From Bacteroidota bacterium (GTDB lineage: Bacteria > Bacteroidota > Bacteroidia > JABDFU01): DNA of 34,158 nt. Every line of letters starts with the position of its first letter. The stretch's first letter is position 1. The position numbers and the translations under genes are program-made. This document shows positions 8,094 through 18,000 of this stretch, piece after piece. Under the pieces are notes generated by a model, which saw only the letters and a program-made list of their open reading frames with translations, ran no database searches and was not told where the DNA came from. Location: positions 1 through 34,158 of the forward strand of contig JABDFG010000024.1 in NCBI GenBank assembly GCA_013286655.1, given 5' to 3'.

Positions 8094-8836
8094 TACTAGG
8101 CGTTATCCCGGCACGTTATTCTTCTTCCCGATTCCCTGGAAAACCTCTCATTGACATCCAGGGTAAAAGCATGATCCAACGGGTATACGGGCAGGCCATG
8201 AAATCAAAAAAATTAACAAAGGTTGTCGTCGCAACGGATGATGAACGTATCGCTCATCATGTAAAACGATTTGGCGGAGAATATGTGATGACGCATTCGG
8301 ATCATCCTAGCGGAACAGATCGCTGCCTGGAGGCATTGGAAAAAACGACAGGCTCTTTCAGTCACCTTATCAATATTCAGGGAGATGAACCTTTTATAGA
8401 TCCTTCACAAATAGATCTGCTGGCTGACGCATTAATGGATAAACAAACAGAACTGGCGACCCTTGTTATTCCTGTGGATTCTTATGAACTTTTATTCCAG
8501 GAAGGGGAAGTGAAAGTGGTCGTCAACAAACAGATGGAAGCGCTTTACTTCAGTCGCATGGTCATACCTTATTTTAAAAATGTTGATCGGCAGGAATGGC
8601 ACAAACACTTTACTTATTACCGGCATGTCGGCATGTATGCTTACCGGGCTGACGTATTGGAAAAAATCACCCGCCTGAAACCTTCTTCCCTGGAAAAAGC
8701 AGAATCATTGGAACAATTGCGTTGGCTGGAACATGGATACAAAATAAAGACAGTCGTAACAAAGCACGAAAGTCATTGCATTGATGTTCCGGAGGATGTG
8801 GAAAGGGTCCTCAGCCTGATAAAGCAGGGAAAATAA
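8090..8836 (+). CDS. kdsB: 3-deoxy-manno-octulosonate cytidylyltransferase (CMP-Kdo or CMP-Kdo8N synthetase)
   Basis: Activates Kdo, or its 8-amino derivative, with CTP for transfer to lipid A. The 248-residue protein shows IPARYSSSRFPGKPL (nucleotide-binding loop, 6-20), VVVATDDERI, HPSGTDRCLEAL, NIQGDEPFIDP, and the C-terminal ESLEQLRWLEHGYKI and CIDVPEDVE blocks of KdsB. It overlaps the phosphatase gene by ATGA, so the two are translationally coupled. In Shewanella, where kdnAB occur, KdsB prefers Kdo8N as substrate; the same may hold here but cannot be read directly from the sequence. It is the last gene of the operon and converges on clpS. Confidence 0.95.
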   Translation: MILGVIPARYSSSRFPGKPLIDIQGKSMIQRVYGQAMKSKKLTKVVVATDDERIAHHVKRFGGEYVMTHSDHPSGTDRCLEALEKTTGSFSHLINIQGDEPFIDPSQIDLLADALMDKQTELATLVIPVDSYELLFQEGEVKVVVNKQMEALYFSRMVIPYFKNVDRQEWHKHFTYYRHVGMYAYRADVLEKITRLKPSSLEKAESLEQLRWLEHGYKIKTVVTKHESHCIDVPEDVERVLSLIKQGK

Positions 8837-8846
8837 CGAATCTTCT

Positions 8847-8871
8847 GACTATTCTATAGTCGCCGAAAGGC
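8847..8871 (+). terminator. Two small adjacent hairpins between kdsB and clpS
   Basis: GACTAT-TCT-ATAGTC (8847-8861) is a perfect six-base stem with a three-base loop. It is followed directly by GCC-GAAA-GGC (8862-8871), a short stem with a GNRA tetraloop. They begin ten bases after the kdsB stop and overlap the clpS stop codon. There is no long T-tract, so this is only a candidate terminator for the Kdo8N operon. Confidence 0.25.
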
Positions 8872-9133
8872 CTTTATCCAGAAGTGCCACGCACAAAGCC
8901 TCCAATTCATTAAATGGACCGCGTTTCACAGAACACTTCCCTTTGTAATGCACCAACAGCGTGCATTGTTCGGCCTGGAGCTTGTCGTGCCGGCAAATGC
9001 TGATCAGACAATCGATTACAAAATCAAAGGTATTCACATCATCATTGTAAACAATCAAATCCTTCTGCTCTTTCCTTCTGGATTTAAGATCGTTTTTTAC
9101 TTCTTCCCGGGTTTCAATAAGGGTATTCAACAT
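8849..9133 (-). CDS. clpS: ATP-dependent Clp protease adaptor ClpS
   Basis: Small adaptor that delivers N-degron substrates to ClpA or ClpC. At 94 residues it has the core family motifs: an NDD turn (30-32) after a short flexible N-terminus, a helix around FDFVIDCLI, the RHDKLQAEQCTLLVHYKGKC segment with H62 (equivalent to E. coli His66), and a closing acidic/hydrophobic region. The ATG at 9133 lies seven bases downstream of the preceding large gene's stop, so it is probably the last cistron of the minus-strand run. Confidence 0.9.
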   Translation of the reverse strand: MLNTLIETREEVKNDLKSRRKEQKDLIVYNDDVNTFDFVIDCLISICRHDKLQAEQCTLLVHYKGKCSVKRGPFNELEALCVALLDKGLSATIE

Positions 9134-9140
9134 GATCGTG

Positions 9141-12100
9141 TTATTTATTTAAAATTCGCTTTGCTTCTTCAACGTCCAGCCTTTCCGTTTTATTATATGC
9201 AACAACAAAACTATCCGAAAGCCCCTCGCTTACCAATTGATCCTTCATTTTCACTGCTTCTGCGTATGTTTTATAGTTCCCAATAGTATAAAGCGTCATG
9301 CCACTTTCATCTTTGCTGATGTTAACACCGCCGGAAGCGATTGCAATGATTTTATTCGCAACGGCAATTGGTACCTCCCCCCTGTATGCCCCCAATTGAA
9401 CTTTAAAGATTATATCCTGTGGTACAATTCTTTCCGTTTTATCTGGTTTGCCGGTACTTGTTTGCGTCCGACTGGTCGCAGCTACGTCATTACCGGTCAT
9501 ACGTTTTCCATCTTTAAATACGATTATAAATGCATCTTTTATACCCTTTGAAACAATTTCCTCTTTGGCCTTCATCGCTTCGTTGATATCTGTATAAGCT
9601 CCTGAAGTATAACGCTTAAATCCATTATTCATTGTTTCCGTATAAAGAGAACCTATATTAAAAAGCTGGGCTGCAGAAACGGGCTTCGAATAAACGCCCA
9701 CCTGAATGGTATACACTAATCCGGTAACCGTTGCTATATCCGTTGTTTTAACAATAGTCGTTTCCGGATTGTTATTGAAGCTTTCTGTTTTTTTAGTGCG
9801 GTTTTCGGTCGGATTAACCTTACTAATTTCATTTGTCGAATGCGCTTCCTTTTTTACCAGAACCGGTTCGGAAGCCGAAATTCCCTGTTTCAACAGGGCA
9901 AGTCCTTCATCATAAGAGATACGCTTTCCGTTGTAAAAGGCGACAACAAATGCATCCCGGTAACCTAAGCCTTTTATTTTATCTTTCGCAGTGTTGGCTG
10001 GAGAAACCTCTTTAAACAAACCGGCTGTATAGCGTATAACACCCGATGGAGTTGTTTCGCCGTTTAGGGGATTCATCCCTTTAAATAAACTTTGCTGGAT
10101 AGGTTTTTTGAATGCTCCGATTTGTACTTTAAAATAGAGTCCTTCCGGCATTTCAGGGTCAATGGGTATCGGATGTTTCGGAGAATAGACTTCTTCTTTA
10201 CTTAACGTGATTCCCTCAGGTACAGGTTCTTTATGAATAGCTTGTTTGTCAGATGGTTTTACAATTTTTTTTGCTACAAGGGGAGCGCTGGATGGTTCTT
10301 TTCCGTTCATCGCCAGGAAAATTTGCCCGGAAATTTTCTTATCCAGGGAATGCAGGTACAACTCGGATTCTGTCAATTTGGTTTTTGAAACATCTTCTGC
10401 ATTTTTCCCAGCTAAGTTAATGGAATCGGCCTTGCGCTGAAAAACAAGTCCTTCTGCTTTCATACTGTCAGAGCCGGCTTGCTTACTTGTCATTGCCTGT
10501 TTGTGATAGGCTTCTGCCACCTTATAATCAAATTGCGCGATTTCGGTTGCTGAATCAGATTGAGATTTTAAAGCGGCGTAGGTCTTGTATTCCTTTGTAG
10601 TTTGAACTGAACCCGGAGTCACTCGGGTCGGAATAGTCTGAGCTGGAGTAGCGGTAGCAGGGACCGGAGCAGCTTGTATTGGAGTAGCCTTGACTTGAGG
10701 GGAAGCAGGAACTGGAGTAGCCTGGACTTGAGGAGAAGCAGGAACTGGAGTAGCTTGCGTTGGAACCGCCGGAACCGGAGTAGCTGGAACTGGAGTAACT
10801 TGCGTTGCAGCAGCAGGAACTGGAGTAACTTGGGTTGAAACCGCCGGAACCGGAGTAGCTGGAACTGGAGTAACTTGCGTTGCAACAGCAGGAACCGGAG
10901 CAGCCTGAACTGAAATATTCGTCAGATCAGGCTTAAATTTCAAATATAATTCCATGGCCTTGGATTGCTTTTCAAAAGCTATCTTTTCGTTTTCACCGGC
11001 TTTGTCCAAGGCATCCTGACGACTTGAAAAGGATGTTGCTGCATTTGCTGCTGTGCGGTATTTTTGGGTCAAATCAAAATAATAGCCGGATTCATCTTTT
11101 AACATATCAGCCCGGGAAATATCATCGGAAGAATTGTTGATCAGTGCCTTTGCGTATGCTGCAATTTGCTCATTGTTCCGAGTATATTTTTCCAATTCGG
11201 ATTTTGCCAGCAGATCTGAAAATTCCTGCTGCTTCTGCATCGCCTGAACTTCTATATCTCCGGCTTTTTTCAAGCCGTCTTCCCGTTCTGCCGGATCTGC
11301 TTTTGTGTATGCCTCACTTCGAAGCGATGCTGCCTCAGCATTCAGGTCATCGGCTTCTTTGCGTGTTGATTGAATCACCATATCCGTGGGACCGGGAGGG
11401 GAACTAGTTTGCTGAGCTATGGTAACAGGGGGAGTAGAACTGCCTGAGTTGACAATCGTTTTATTCACAGTGTCTTTGGACATAGCAGTTATAGAAATCT
11501 TATTCAACGTATCTTTAGGAGCACCGGAGATAGTCCGATCCGGGGAATTCAAGTTTACGACAGCTATTTTATTCAACGTATCTTTAGGCGCGGAAATACC
11601 CGTATTTGCCGGATTATTCGAAGAAGGCACATTGCTCAGGGTAATTGCTCCTCCGGAAATAACTGCTTTAGCCGCTGTTTTCGATTTTTCAGCTAATTGT
11701 TGTTTCTCTTGTGACTCTCCCTCCAGCCGGATTATGTTTTGTTCCAAAATTTTCTTCTTTTCCTCATCCTTCGTTTTCTTCAGCTCTGTTTTTTTTACAG
11801 CAATAGCTGCATTAATGGAATCCGACCAGTTTTTATAATAATCGGCTTTGGTCGTTTCCCTGGTATAACCGTCCATGATATCATTTGCTTCCTGTAACCT
11901 GCTGTTGTATTTCCTATCATAGCTCGCATGGAAGGATGTATCCGGAACGGCAGAAACGGAGGCATTTGAAATGGTTGTACTATCTTTTGATCCTGCCGCC
12001 GGTATTGCTGGAGCTATTGGAATTACCGGCACCTCTTTCATCTTATACCCATTTACCTGCTCCAGTAACTTTTGTTTGTCGATGGATGTTACATTGACAG

Positions 12101-14396
12101 GTATTTCCGTTCCGGTCTTGATCTGGGAGATGACAGCATTGACCAATTCAGCTTCGTTTTTAAGATTAGCTGCTTCTTTTTCAAGAGGGGCTATTTTTGC
12201 GTCATTCGCACTTAGCTCTGACTGTTTTTTTGTTCTTTCTTCTTCCAAATCTTTTTCCTGACCTTTTAATCCTTCTTTTAACTGATCATTCCCGGTTGAA
12301 TTAATGTCCTCTTTTGCTTTTTTTATTTCCTCTGTCAAACCATTTATTTCTTTTTGTAAGGATTCCGATTCCTGTTTTGTCCGGTCCACTTCTTTTTGCT
12401 TGTTATCCGCATCGAGTTTAATGCTGTTATAGGCATTATCCGTCCCTTTGGGTTTTTGACTAAAACGTTCGATCCGTTTTTTTTGTTCTTCCAGCTGTTT
12501 CAATGCATCAACAGAATTAGATTTGGAGGCAGCCTCCAGTTCTTTCGCATAGTCCTGTGAAATATCGGCTTCATCTTGTTTTACAGAAGCGTCACTTTCC
12601 AACCTGTTGGCAAGATTAAAGGATGCCACTGTTTCACGAGAAATTCTGTCCCCTTCCTTCCTTAGCTCAGCTGCATTGTCTGTATCTCCCTGTCTCGCAG
12701 CAGCATCGGCATCCGTATATTTTGCCTGGGCCTCCTGATTTTTCTGATTCGTATACGCCAGGGCCTGATCCGCCTGAGCCTTCATCTCTTTTGCTTCTTT
12801 TTGTGCGTCTGCTGCATCATCGTAGGCAATTTTAATGAGCTCCGTATTCGAAATGCTACCGGAAGGTTTGATTTCTGAAGTACTTCCGGAAACCGAATCA
12901 TTTTTAGAATCTTGTGGAGCAGTTGAAACAGCTGTGACATCCTTCGTTAGGATTTCACTGGCATTTACTTCCATTTTTGCTTTTTCTTTTATAAAATTGA
13001 GTGCCAGTAAATAATTATTATCATCAACGGACTCATCAAAAAAGTTCTTGATCATTAACTTTTCTGTTTTACCCTCATACGTTATTTCTTGCCGGAAAGG
13101 TTTAAACACTTGTTGCTGGGGCAATACGACAACTTCCGATTGTGTCGGATAACCTTCGCTTTCAACTGTTAGCAATAGTTTGGCCCCACCAGGAGTGTTC
13201 AGGTTGTATTGCCCTGTTTCAGGATCACTTGCAAATGTCCCCAACAATTCTCCTGTACCCGCATTCTTAACTGTTATTTTTGATTTTAACACCTTTCCAT
13301 CGGGATCTTTACCCATTGTACCATTAATGAGCGCAAGTTCAACCGGTCTTCGTTCCGTATTGATTTTGTATACATCAATCATTCCTGAGGGACTGGAACG
13401 CCTGGAAGAAAAACAAGCCGTTTTTTCGAGTGAATCGGTCACATACAGAATATCATCATCTGGAGTATTGATCGCAAAATCCATATTGACAGCCGGACCC
13501 CAGGATTTTGTTTGTTCATCCCAATTTGATTTAAAAATATCGTATCCACCCATACTATTATGCCCTTTGGAACAGAAATAAAGCACTTTGCCATTAGGGT
13601 GCAGAAATGGGTAATCTTCATCTTCCCCGGTATTGATATTTGTTCCCAGATTGGAGGGTCCGCTCCATTCTCCATTTGCCAGTTTTTTTACCGTATAAAT
13701 GTCCTTCCCATTCTTAGCATCGGTTCCATAACTAGAGTAATAAATCTGATTGTTATTTTTAGCCAGATAAATAATCGATTGTTCTTTTGCTTTTTTATCC
13801 AGTGATGATTGAAAATCCTCCGGCTTGATAAGTAACTTTCCTCCAATGGTGCTAAGGTCGTATGACCTGAAAAATTCCTTATCGCTTAGACGTTTTTTAT
13901 CCAAAACATCCAGGTCGGTGATGTTTTTCAATAGTGTTTTTCCATCCCTGCACATTTCAATTTGTTTATCGACCTGTAATTTTTTCTGTTGATAAGCGGA
14001 CGCTTCTTTTTTAAAACGATTGAAAGCATTAATGGCATCGTCGAAACGATAATTTAAATGATATGCTTTCCCAAGAAAGAAAAAAACAGCTTTTTCAACA
14101 TCGGGCTGTTTGGAGGCATATTCCAGATAGCTAATGGGCTTTTCTTTATCATCACTGGCATAGAGCATACAAATACCAAAACGATAATTGTAATTAGGAT
14201 CTTTGGGATAAACGCTTAATAACTGGGAATAGAGAGGATAAGCCTCTGCATATTGTTCATTGTCAAAAAATTTCTGAGCCTCTTTTTTCAGATCTTCTTC
14301 GGTTGTAAATGTCTTTTGAGCTTTTGCCTCCCAGAACAGGGAGGCGACTAATACCAGTATAAAAAAGCAAATTTTAGTTGTCATGACTTTGGGCAT
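9141..14396 (-). CDS. Large exported TPR / PD40 beta-propeller / coiled-coil / triple SPOR-like envelope protein
   Basis: A 1751-residue modular protein with no single known name. It begins with a signal peptide (ICFFILVLVASLFWEAKAQ). TPR-like helices (about 30-150) are followed by a PD40/WD40-like propeller segment (about 205-350, with DEDYPFLHPNGKVLYFCSKG) and a carboxypeptidase-regulatory-like beta domain (about 355-425). A long low-complexity coiled-coil region follows (about 520-1160), then a Pro/Val/Thr/Ala-rich linker with 25-residue tandem repeats (about 1163-1250). Three SPOR-like domains end the protein (about 1418-1498, 1561-1638 and 1661-1749), each opening with VQIGAF, VQVGVY or VQLGAY-like strands. 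The front half resembles Bacteroidota TPR-PD40-OmpA (PorE-like) proteins, but no OmpA domain is visible. SPOR domains bind denuded peptidoglycan, suggesting a wall- or division-associated periplasmic role. The start overlaps the plsY end; an alternative ATG lies at 14384. Confidence 0.85.
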   Translation of the reverse strand: MPKVMTTKICFFILVLVASLFWEAKAQKTFTTEEDLKKEAQKFFDNEQYAEAYPLYSQLLSVYPKDPNYNYRFGICMLYASDDKEKPISYLEYASKQPDVEKAVFFFLGKAYHLNYRFDDAINAFNRFKKEASAYQQKKLQVDKQIEMCRDGKTLLKNITDLDVLDKKRLSDKEFFRSYDLSTIGGKLLIKPEDFQSSLDKKAKEQSIIYLAKNNNQIYYSSYGTDAKNGKDIYTVKKLANGEWSGPSNLGTNINTGEDEDYPFLHPNGKVLYFCSKGHNSMGGYDIFKSNWDEQTKSWGPAVNMDFAINTPDDDILYVTDSLEKTACFSSRRSSPSGMIDVYKINTERRPVELALINGTMGKDPDGKVLKSKITVKNAGTGELLGTFASDPETGQYNLNTPGGAKLLLTVESEGYPTQSEVVVLPQQQVFKPFRQEITYEGKTEKLMIKNFFDESVDDNNYLLALNFIKEKAKMEVNASEILTKDVTAVSTAPQDSKNDSVSGSTSEIKPSGSISNTELIKIAYDDAADAQKEAKEMKAQADQALAYTNQKNQEAQAKYTDADAAARQGDTDNAAELRKEGDRISRETVASFNLANRLESDASVKQDEADISQDYAKELEAASKSNSVDALKQLEEQKKRIERFSQKPKGTDNAYNSIKLDADNKQKEVDRTKQESESLQKEINGLTEEIKKAKEDINSTGNDQLKEGLKGQEKDLEEERTKKQSELSANDAKIAPLEKEAANLKNEAELVNAVISQIKTGTEIPVNVTSIDKQKLLEQVNGYKMKEVPVIPIAPAIPAAGSKDSTTISNASVSAVPDTSFHASYDRKYNSRLQEANDIMDGYTRETTKADYYKNWSDSINAAIAVKKTELKKTKDEEKKKILEQNIIRLEGESQEKQQLAEKSKTAAKAVISGGAITLSNVPSSNNPANTGISAPKDTLNKIAVVNLNSPDRTISGAPKDTLNKISITAMSKDTVNKTIVNSGSSTPPVTIAQQTSSPPGPTDMVIQSTRKEADDLNAEAASLRSEAYTKADPAEREDGLKKAGDIEVQAMQKQQEFSDLLAKSELEKYTRNNEQIAAYAKALINNSSDDISRADMLKDESGYYFDLTQKYRTAANAATSFSSRQDALDKAGENEKIAFEKQSKAMELYLKFKPDLTNISVQAAPVPAVATQVTPVPATPVPAVSTQVTPVPAAATQVTPVPATPVPAVPTQATPVPASPQVQATPVPASPQVKATPIQAAPVPATATPAQTIPTRVTPGSVQTTKEYKTYAALKSQSDSATEIAQFDYKVAEAYHKQAMTSKQAGSDSMKAEGLVFQRKADSINLAGKNAEDVSKTKLTESELYLHSLDKKISGQIFLAMNGKEPSSAPLVAKKIVKPSDKQAIHKEPVPEGITLSKEEVYSPKHPIPIDPEMPEGLYFKVQIGAFKKPIQQSLFKGMNPLNGETTPSGVIRYTAGLFKEVSPANTAKDKIKGLGYRDAFVVAFYNGKRISYDEGLALLKQGISASEPVLVKKEAHSTNEISKVNPTENRTKKTESFNNNPETTIVKTTDIATVTGLVYTIQVGVYSKPVSAAQLFNIGSLYTETMNNGFKRYTSGAYTDINEAMKAKEEIVSKGIKDAFIIVFKDGKRMTGNDVAATSRTQTSTGKPDKTERIVPQDIIFKVQLGAYRGEVPIAVANKIIAIASGGVNISKDESGMTLYTIGNYKTYAEAVKMKDQLVSEGLSDSFVVAYNKTERLDVEEAKRILNK
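10759..10908. repeat. 75-base imperfect tandem repeat inside the SPOR-like protein gene
   Basis: Two copies of a 75-base unit lie at 10759-10833 and 10834-10908, differing at a few bases. Shorter degenerate copies of the GGAACTGGAGTA core extend down to about 10640. Each unit encodes 25 residues built from TQVTPVPA and PVPA modules. The period is a multiple of three, so copy-number change would keep the frame. Confidence 0.85.
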
Positions 14397-15027
14397 GTTT
14401 GCTTTTTTTAACCAAACGCGATTTGGATTCTTCTTTTCTTAAAAGACGTTCAATATTTTTTTGGTGGGTAATGAGTACCAGTACTGCTATTACCATCGAA
14501 AAAATAACGAGGGAGGGAATCTGTGTTTTAAACACAACGATGACTACTATCGGAAATGTAATAGCAGCCGTTATGGAACTTAAGGAAACATAATGCGATA
14601 TCAGAAAAACAAGAAGAAAAACAGCGATGGAAACGAAAGCTGCAAATGGATGGACGGCCAAAATAATTCCCAGCAGCGTGGCGATGCCTTTTCCTCCCTT
14701 AAAAGATGCAAAAACCGGAAAAATATGCCCAAACAAGGAGGCTACTCCCAATACCAGCTGCAGGTTTACAAATTGTACAGAACCCGGAACGAATTCAGAC
14801 AGATAGGGCAACTGAACAGCAGCAAAGCCTTTTAATATATCGATTATTAAAACAGGAATGCCTGCCTTTTTACCAAGAACGCGGAACGTATTGGTGGCGC
14901 CGGCATTTCCACTTCCGTATTCGCGTACATCAATATTGTAAAACAATTTTCCTATCCACACGGCAGATGGTATAGATCCTATCATATAGGCGATCACGAG
15001 TATTGTTATCTGCAGTGATTGTGACAT
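14374..15027 (-). CDS. plsY: Glycerol-3-phosphate acyltransferase PlsY
   Basis: Integral membrane acyltransferase that uses acyl-phosphate to acylate glycerol-3-phosphate, the first committed step of phospholipid synthesis. The 217-residue protein has several transmembrane helices and the three conserved PlsY loops: GSIPSAVWIGK (17-27), YGSGNAGATNTFRVLGKKAG (37-56), and GHIFPVFASFKGGKGIAT. The basic C-terminal tail is cytosolic-looking. Its ATG directly abuts the stop of the large gene upstream, and its 3' end overlaps the start of the SPOR-like protein by up to 23 bases, so these genes are probably co-transcribed and coupled. Confidence 0.95.
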   Translation of the reverse strand: MSQSLQITILVIAYMIGSIPSAVWIGKLFYNIDVREYGSGNAGATNTFRVLGKKAGIPVLIIDILKGFAAVQLPYLSEFVPGSVQFVNLQLVLGVASLFGHIFPVFASFKGGKGIATLLGIILAVHPFAAFVSIAVFLLVFLISHYVSLSSITAAITFPIVVIVVFKTQIPSLVIFSMVIAVLVLITHQKNIERLLRKEESKSRLVKKSKHAQSHDN

Positions 15028-18000
15028 CTATTCTTCTGAGTTGGCACCCGATTTTTTCAGGAAATCATCTTTTTTACGTATCGTCGATAAATTATAGACA
15101 TATGGAGATGTACCCCTTTCCGTTTTCAGCTGTCGTTTATCGGGTTTCAGTTCTTTGATTACGTTATTAAAATTCTCGTTGGAAGAAATCGTCTGCATAA
15201 GTCCCCTGACATAATTGAAATAATACCAGGTATTATTATCTCCTTCAAGATAAATGTTTAATACATCTCCTCCTCTTTTTTTCATTAATTCAACCTTCCC
15301 TGTCAGGTATTTATTTAACTGGACTTTGCCGATATTACCAACACCTATTTTCCCCTGTGAAACATACGAACGGGTCCGGGAATTCCAACGCATTTTCAAA
15401 TCCGTAAAGAAGAAAACTTTTTTCAATTCATCTGGAAATTTCCGGAATGTTCCGTATAAATTTATCTGGGATATTAATTTATCGGCCTTTTCTTTGCCTA
15501 AAATTTCCCGTAACCCTTTTTCATACGTTGATCTTGAAAAGTCCACTGGTTTAAGATCGGCTATTGCATTAAGCGATTCCGCCATTTTGTCTATGGCTCC
15601 ATCGTCAATGAAAAAATCAACGGTCATCATCAGGTCAAAGAAAGTTGAATCCGGAATCAAAAAATGTTGCGCATTGCCAACCGTTTCCGTTTTCACCTGG
15701 CCTAAATCCGTCCCCATGTTTATTTTTCCTTCGCCATATATCAGGCACTTGTCAATATTTAAACTCACATAATTCCCAACGAGGTTACGCTCCACGAGTT
15801 TTTCTTTGCTTGCTACTTTATACTCCTTCGCGTTTTTATCGTAAAACAAAAACCCATCCGCATTCAAGACTGCAGAATCGCCCCTTCCAAATTTCCCCGA
15901 AAGGAACGCGGAATAAATATGCGTAGAATCATTGCTTAACAATATACCTACACCCAGCTTACTTCCCATCTCGTCGGTAACACCTTTCGTGACAGGAATT
16001 AATATTTTACCAGGATCAATCTCTGCAGAGAACCTGAACCAAGTCCTTTTAACCGCATCACAATTATGTTGAATACGGGTAGCGCCCGTAAAAGTCAAAA
16101 AATGATTGGTCGCCTGTAGTTTTACTTTCCCTCTGTATTCGAAATTAGGACTCAGCATAAATTGGGCAGAATCTTCTATTTTAGTTTCTGCATAGGTCTG
16201 ATAAGTGGTATCCACGGTAATGTTACTGAAATAGATTGGCTGTATTTTTTTCAATTCATCTACATAATCGTAATAACCAGAGCCCGAATAACTCTTACGT
16301 GCGAAAATATTGACATTCGCATTGTAGATGCTATGGTATCTGGTCACTGTATTTGCCTGTATTTTTGCATTTTTCAGGGTTTCCATCACAGCATTTTTAC
16401 GTATAATTACTTTCCCTGAATCAGGTGACACACGGGCATCTGCGACATTTATGAATTTAACATCCATTGCGGTAATAATGTAGTTTTTTAAATCGTATTT
16501 GGCTCTTGGGGCATTGAAGCGCAACGAGTCCTGCTTGGGATGAGTGGAGATAAATTCAGGGCCTTGTAAGTCCAGATCGGTTGCTCCGGCTTTATTCTTA
16601 TCTCCTCCTCCCAGTTCGATATCGCTCCTATCCATGAACCACTTGAAGCTCTCCATAAAACAGATGTATTGATTGACAGGAAATTTCACAACTGATCCTT
16701 TGCCATTACTTTTAAACTGGCCTTCCCGTTTGGCAAAATCAACATGCGCATTTACGTTGTTGGTGGAAAATGCCAAAGCCGATTCTTCCAGGGAATGCAA
16801 CCGAAAATCGGCTGTATCGGAGTCAAAGGCCGTTTGTTTAAACCGGATAAGATTTGCCTCGAGTTCTGCCTTTTGAAAACTAACCTTGCCTTTACCCGAA
16901 AGCAATTCAGGTGCCAGATCATATCGGCCGACAAATGTTGCCTGTCCGTTGTAAAACGAAAAAGGGGTTTTCCTGGAAAAAATCTGCATAATATCTTTAT
17001 AAGGTCTCCAATGGACATAGACGGTATCCCCGGCAACTTGCGGAAATTCTATTTTCCCTTGTTTGCTTTCTTTTACATTGAAGCTCTGAGCCACTCCATT
17101 CATTGAATCCGGAAAGAATGTAAAATCGTGTGATCGGGATGTAGAGGTAACATAATTGATTAGTCCATTTCCTTTCAGACCTTCATTACTCAGCATAATC
17201 GTGTCGTTAAATTTGGCTTTGCCACCGTAAAGAGCATATCCCTCCGCCGGGGTCGGACGTGAAAAACCCAGGGAATAGTCCTTTTGCAATTTGATCGCTT
17301 CTTTGAATTGGGGGAAAATTCCTGCGGACACAAAATCGCCCGAAAAATTCAATCCTGAATTAGAGAAATTATCCAGGCTGTCAAGGGTGAATGGCTCCAG
17401 GTGGAAGTAAAATTTATCTTTGTTATATACTCCTTTCTGAATGGATCTTTTTTGATAGTATACGTAAGAATCCTTATTACTGTGAAATATCGGATATTCG
17501 GAAAAGTTCTTATACCCTGACTTATTCTTTGGTTCATCAATCATTAAATCTCCATTGATGTGCTCAATGACGGATTTAACTTTCACTAAGGGGAATTCTC
17601 CCCGTTCGTCCGGCTCACGCGATTTCACCGCCATCCGAAGGGAATCTGCATCCGTTATGTCAATTTTAAAAGCATCGTATTTAAAGGCAAACTGTTTGCC
17701 ATAAAAATCGAAACGACCGGCGTGTATGCGACCGGCAAATGTAAAATCACGGTTCTTTCTTATAATAACCTGCTGATCTTTCGGATAGATCACCACATTT
17801 TGTGAATCACTTAATAAAATGGAGGAAACACCTTTGAGCGTTAGCTCATAGTTAAGAAGATTCAGAAGTCCATTTGCCTGGTTTGGTAAAACGGAATGAA
17901 AATTAATCACATCATAATCGGATTTACCTGCACGGTCTGTCAGGTATAAAAATAAACGATCCTTTATAAGGAGCTTATCTTTCTCTGTATCATAACTTAG

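Noticed and set aside
10619-10885. Open frame rich in QLLRFRRFQ-like repeats in another frame of the SPOR-like gene
   Set aside because: It is the shadow of the 75-base tandem repeat; the real frame encodes the Pro/Val linker of a long exported protein.
10640-10910. Possible CRISPR-like repeat array
   Set aside because: The repeats are contiguous, in frame, with no unique spacers and no cas genes nearby.
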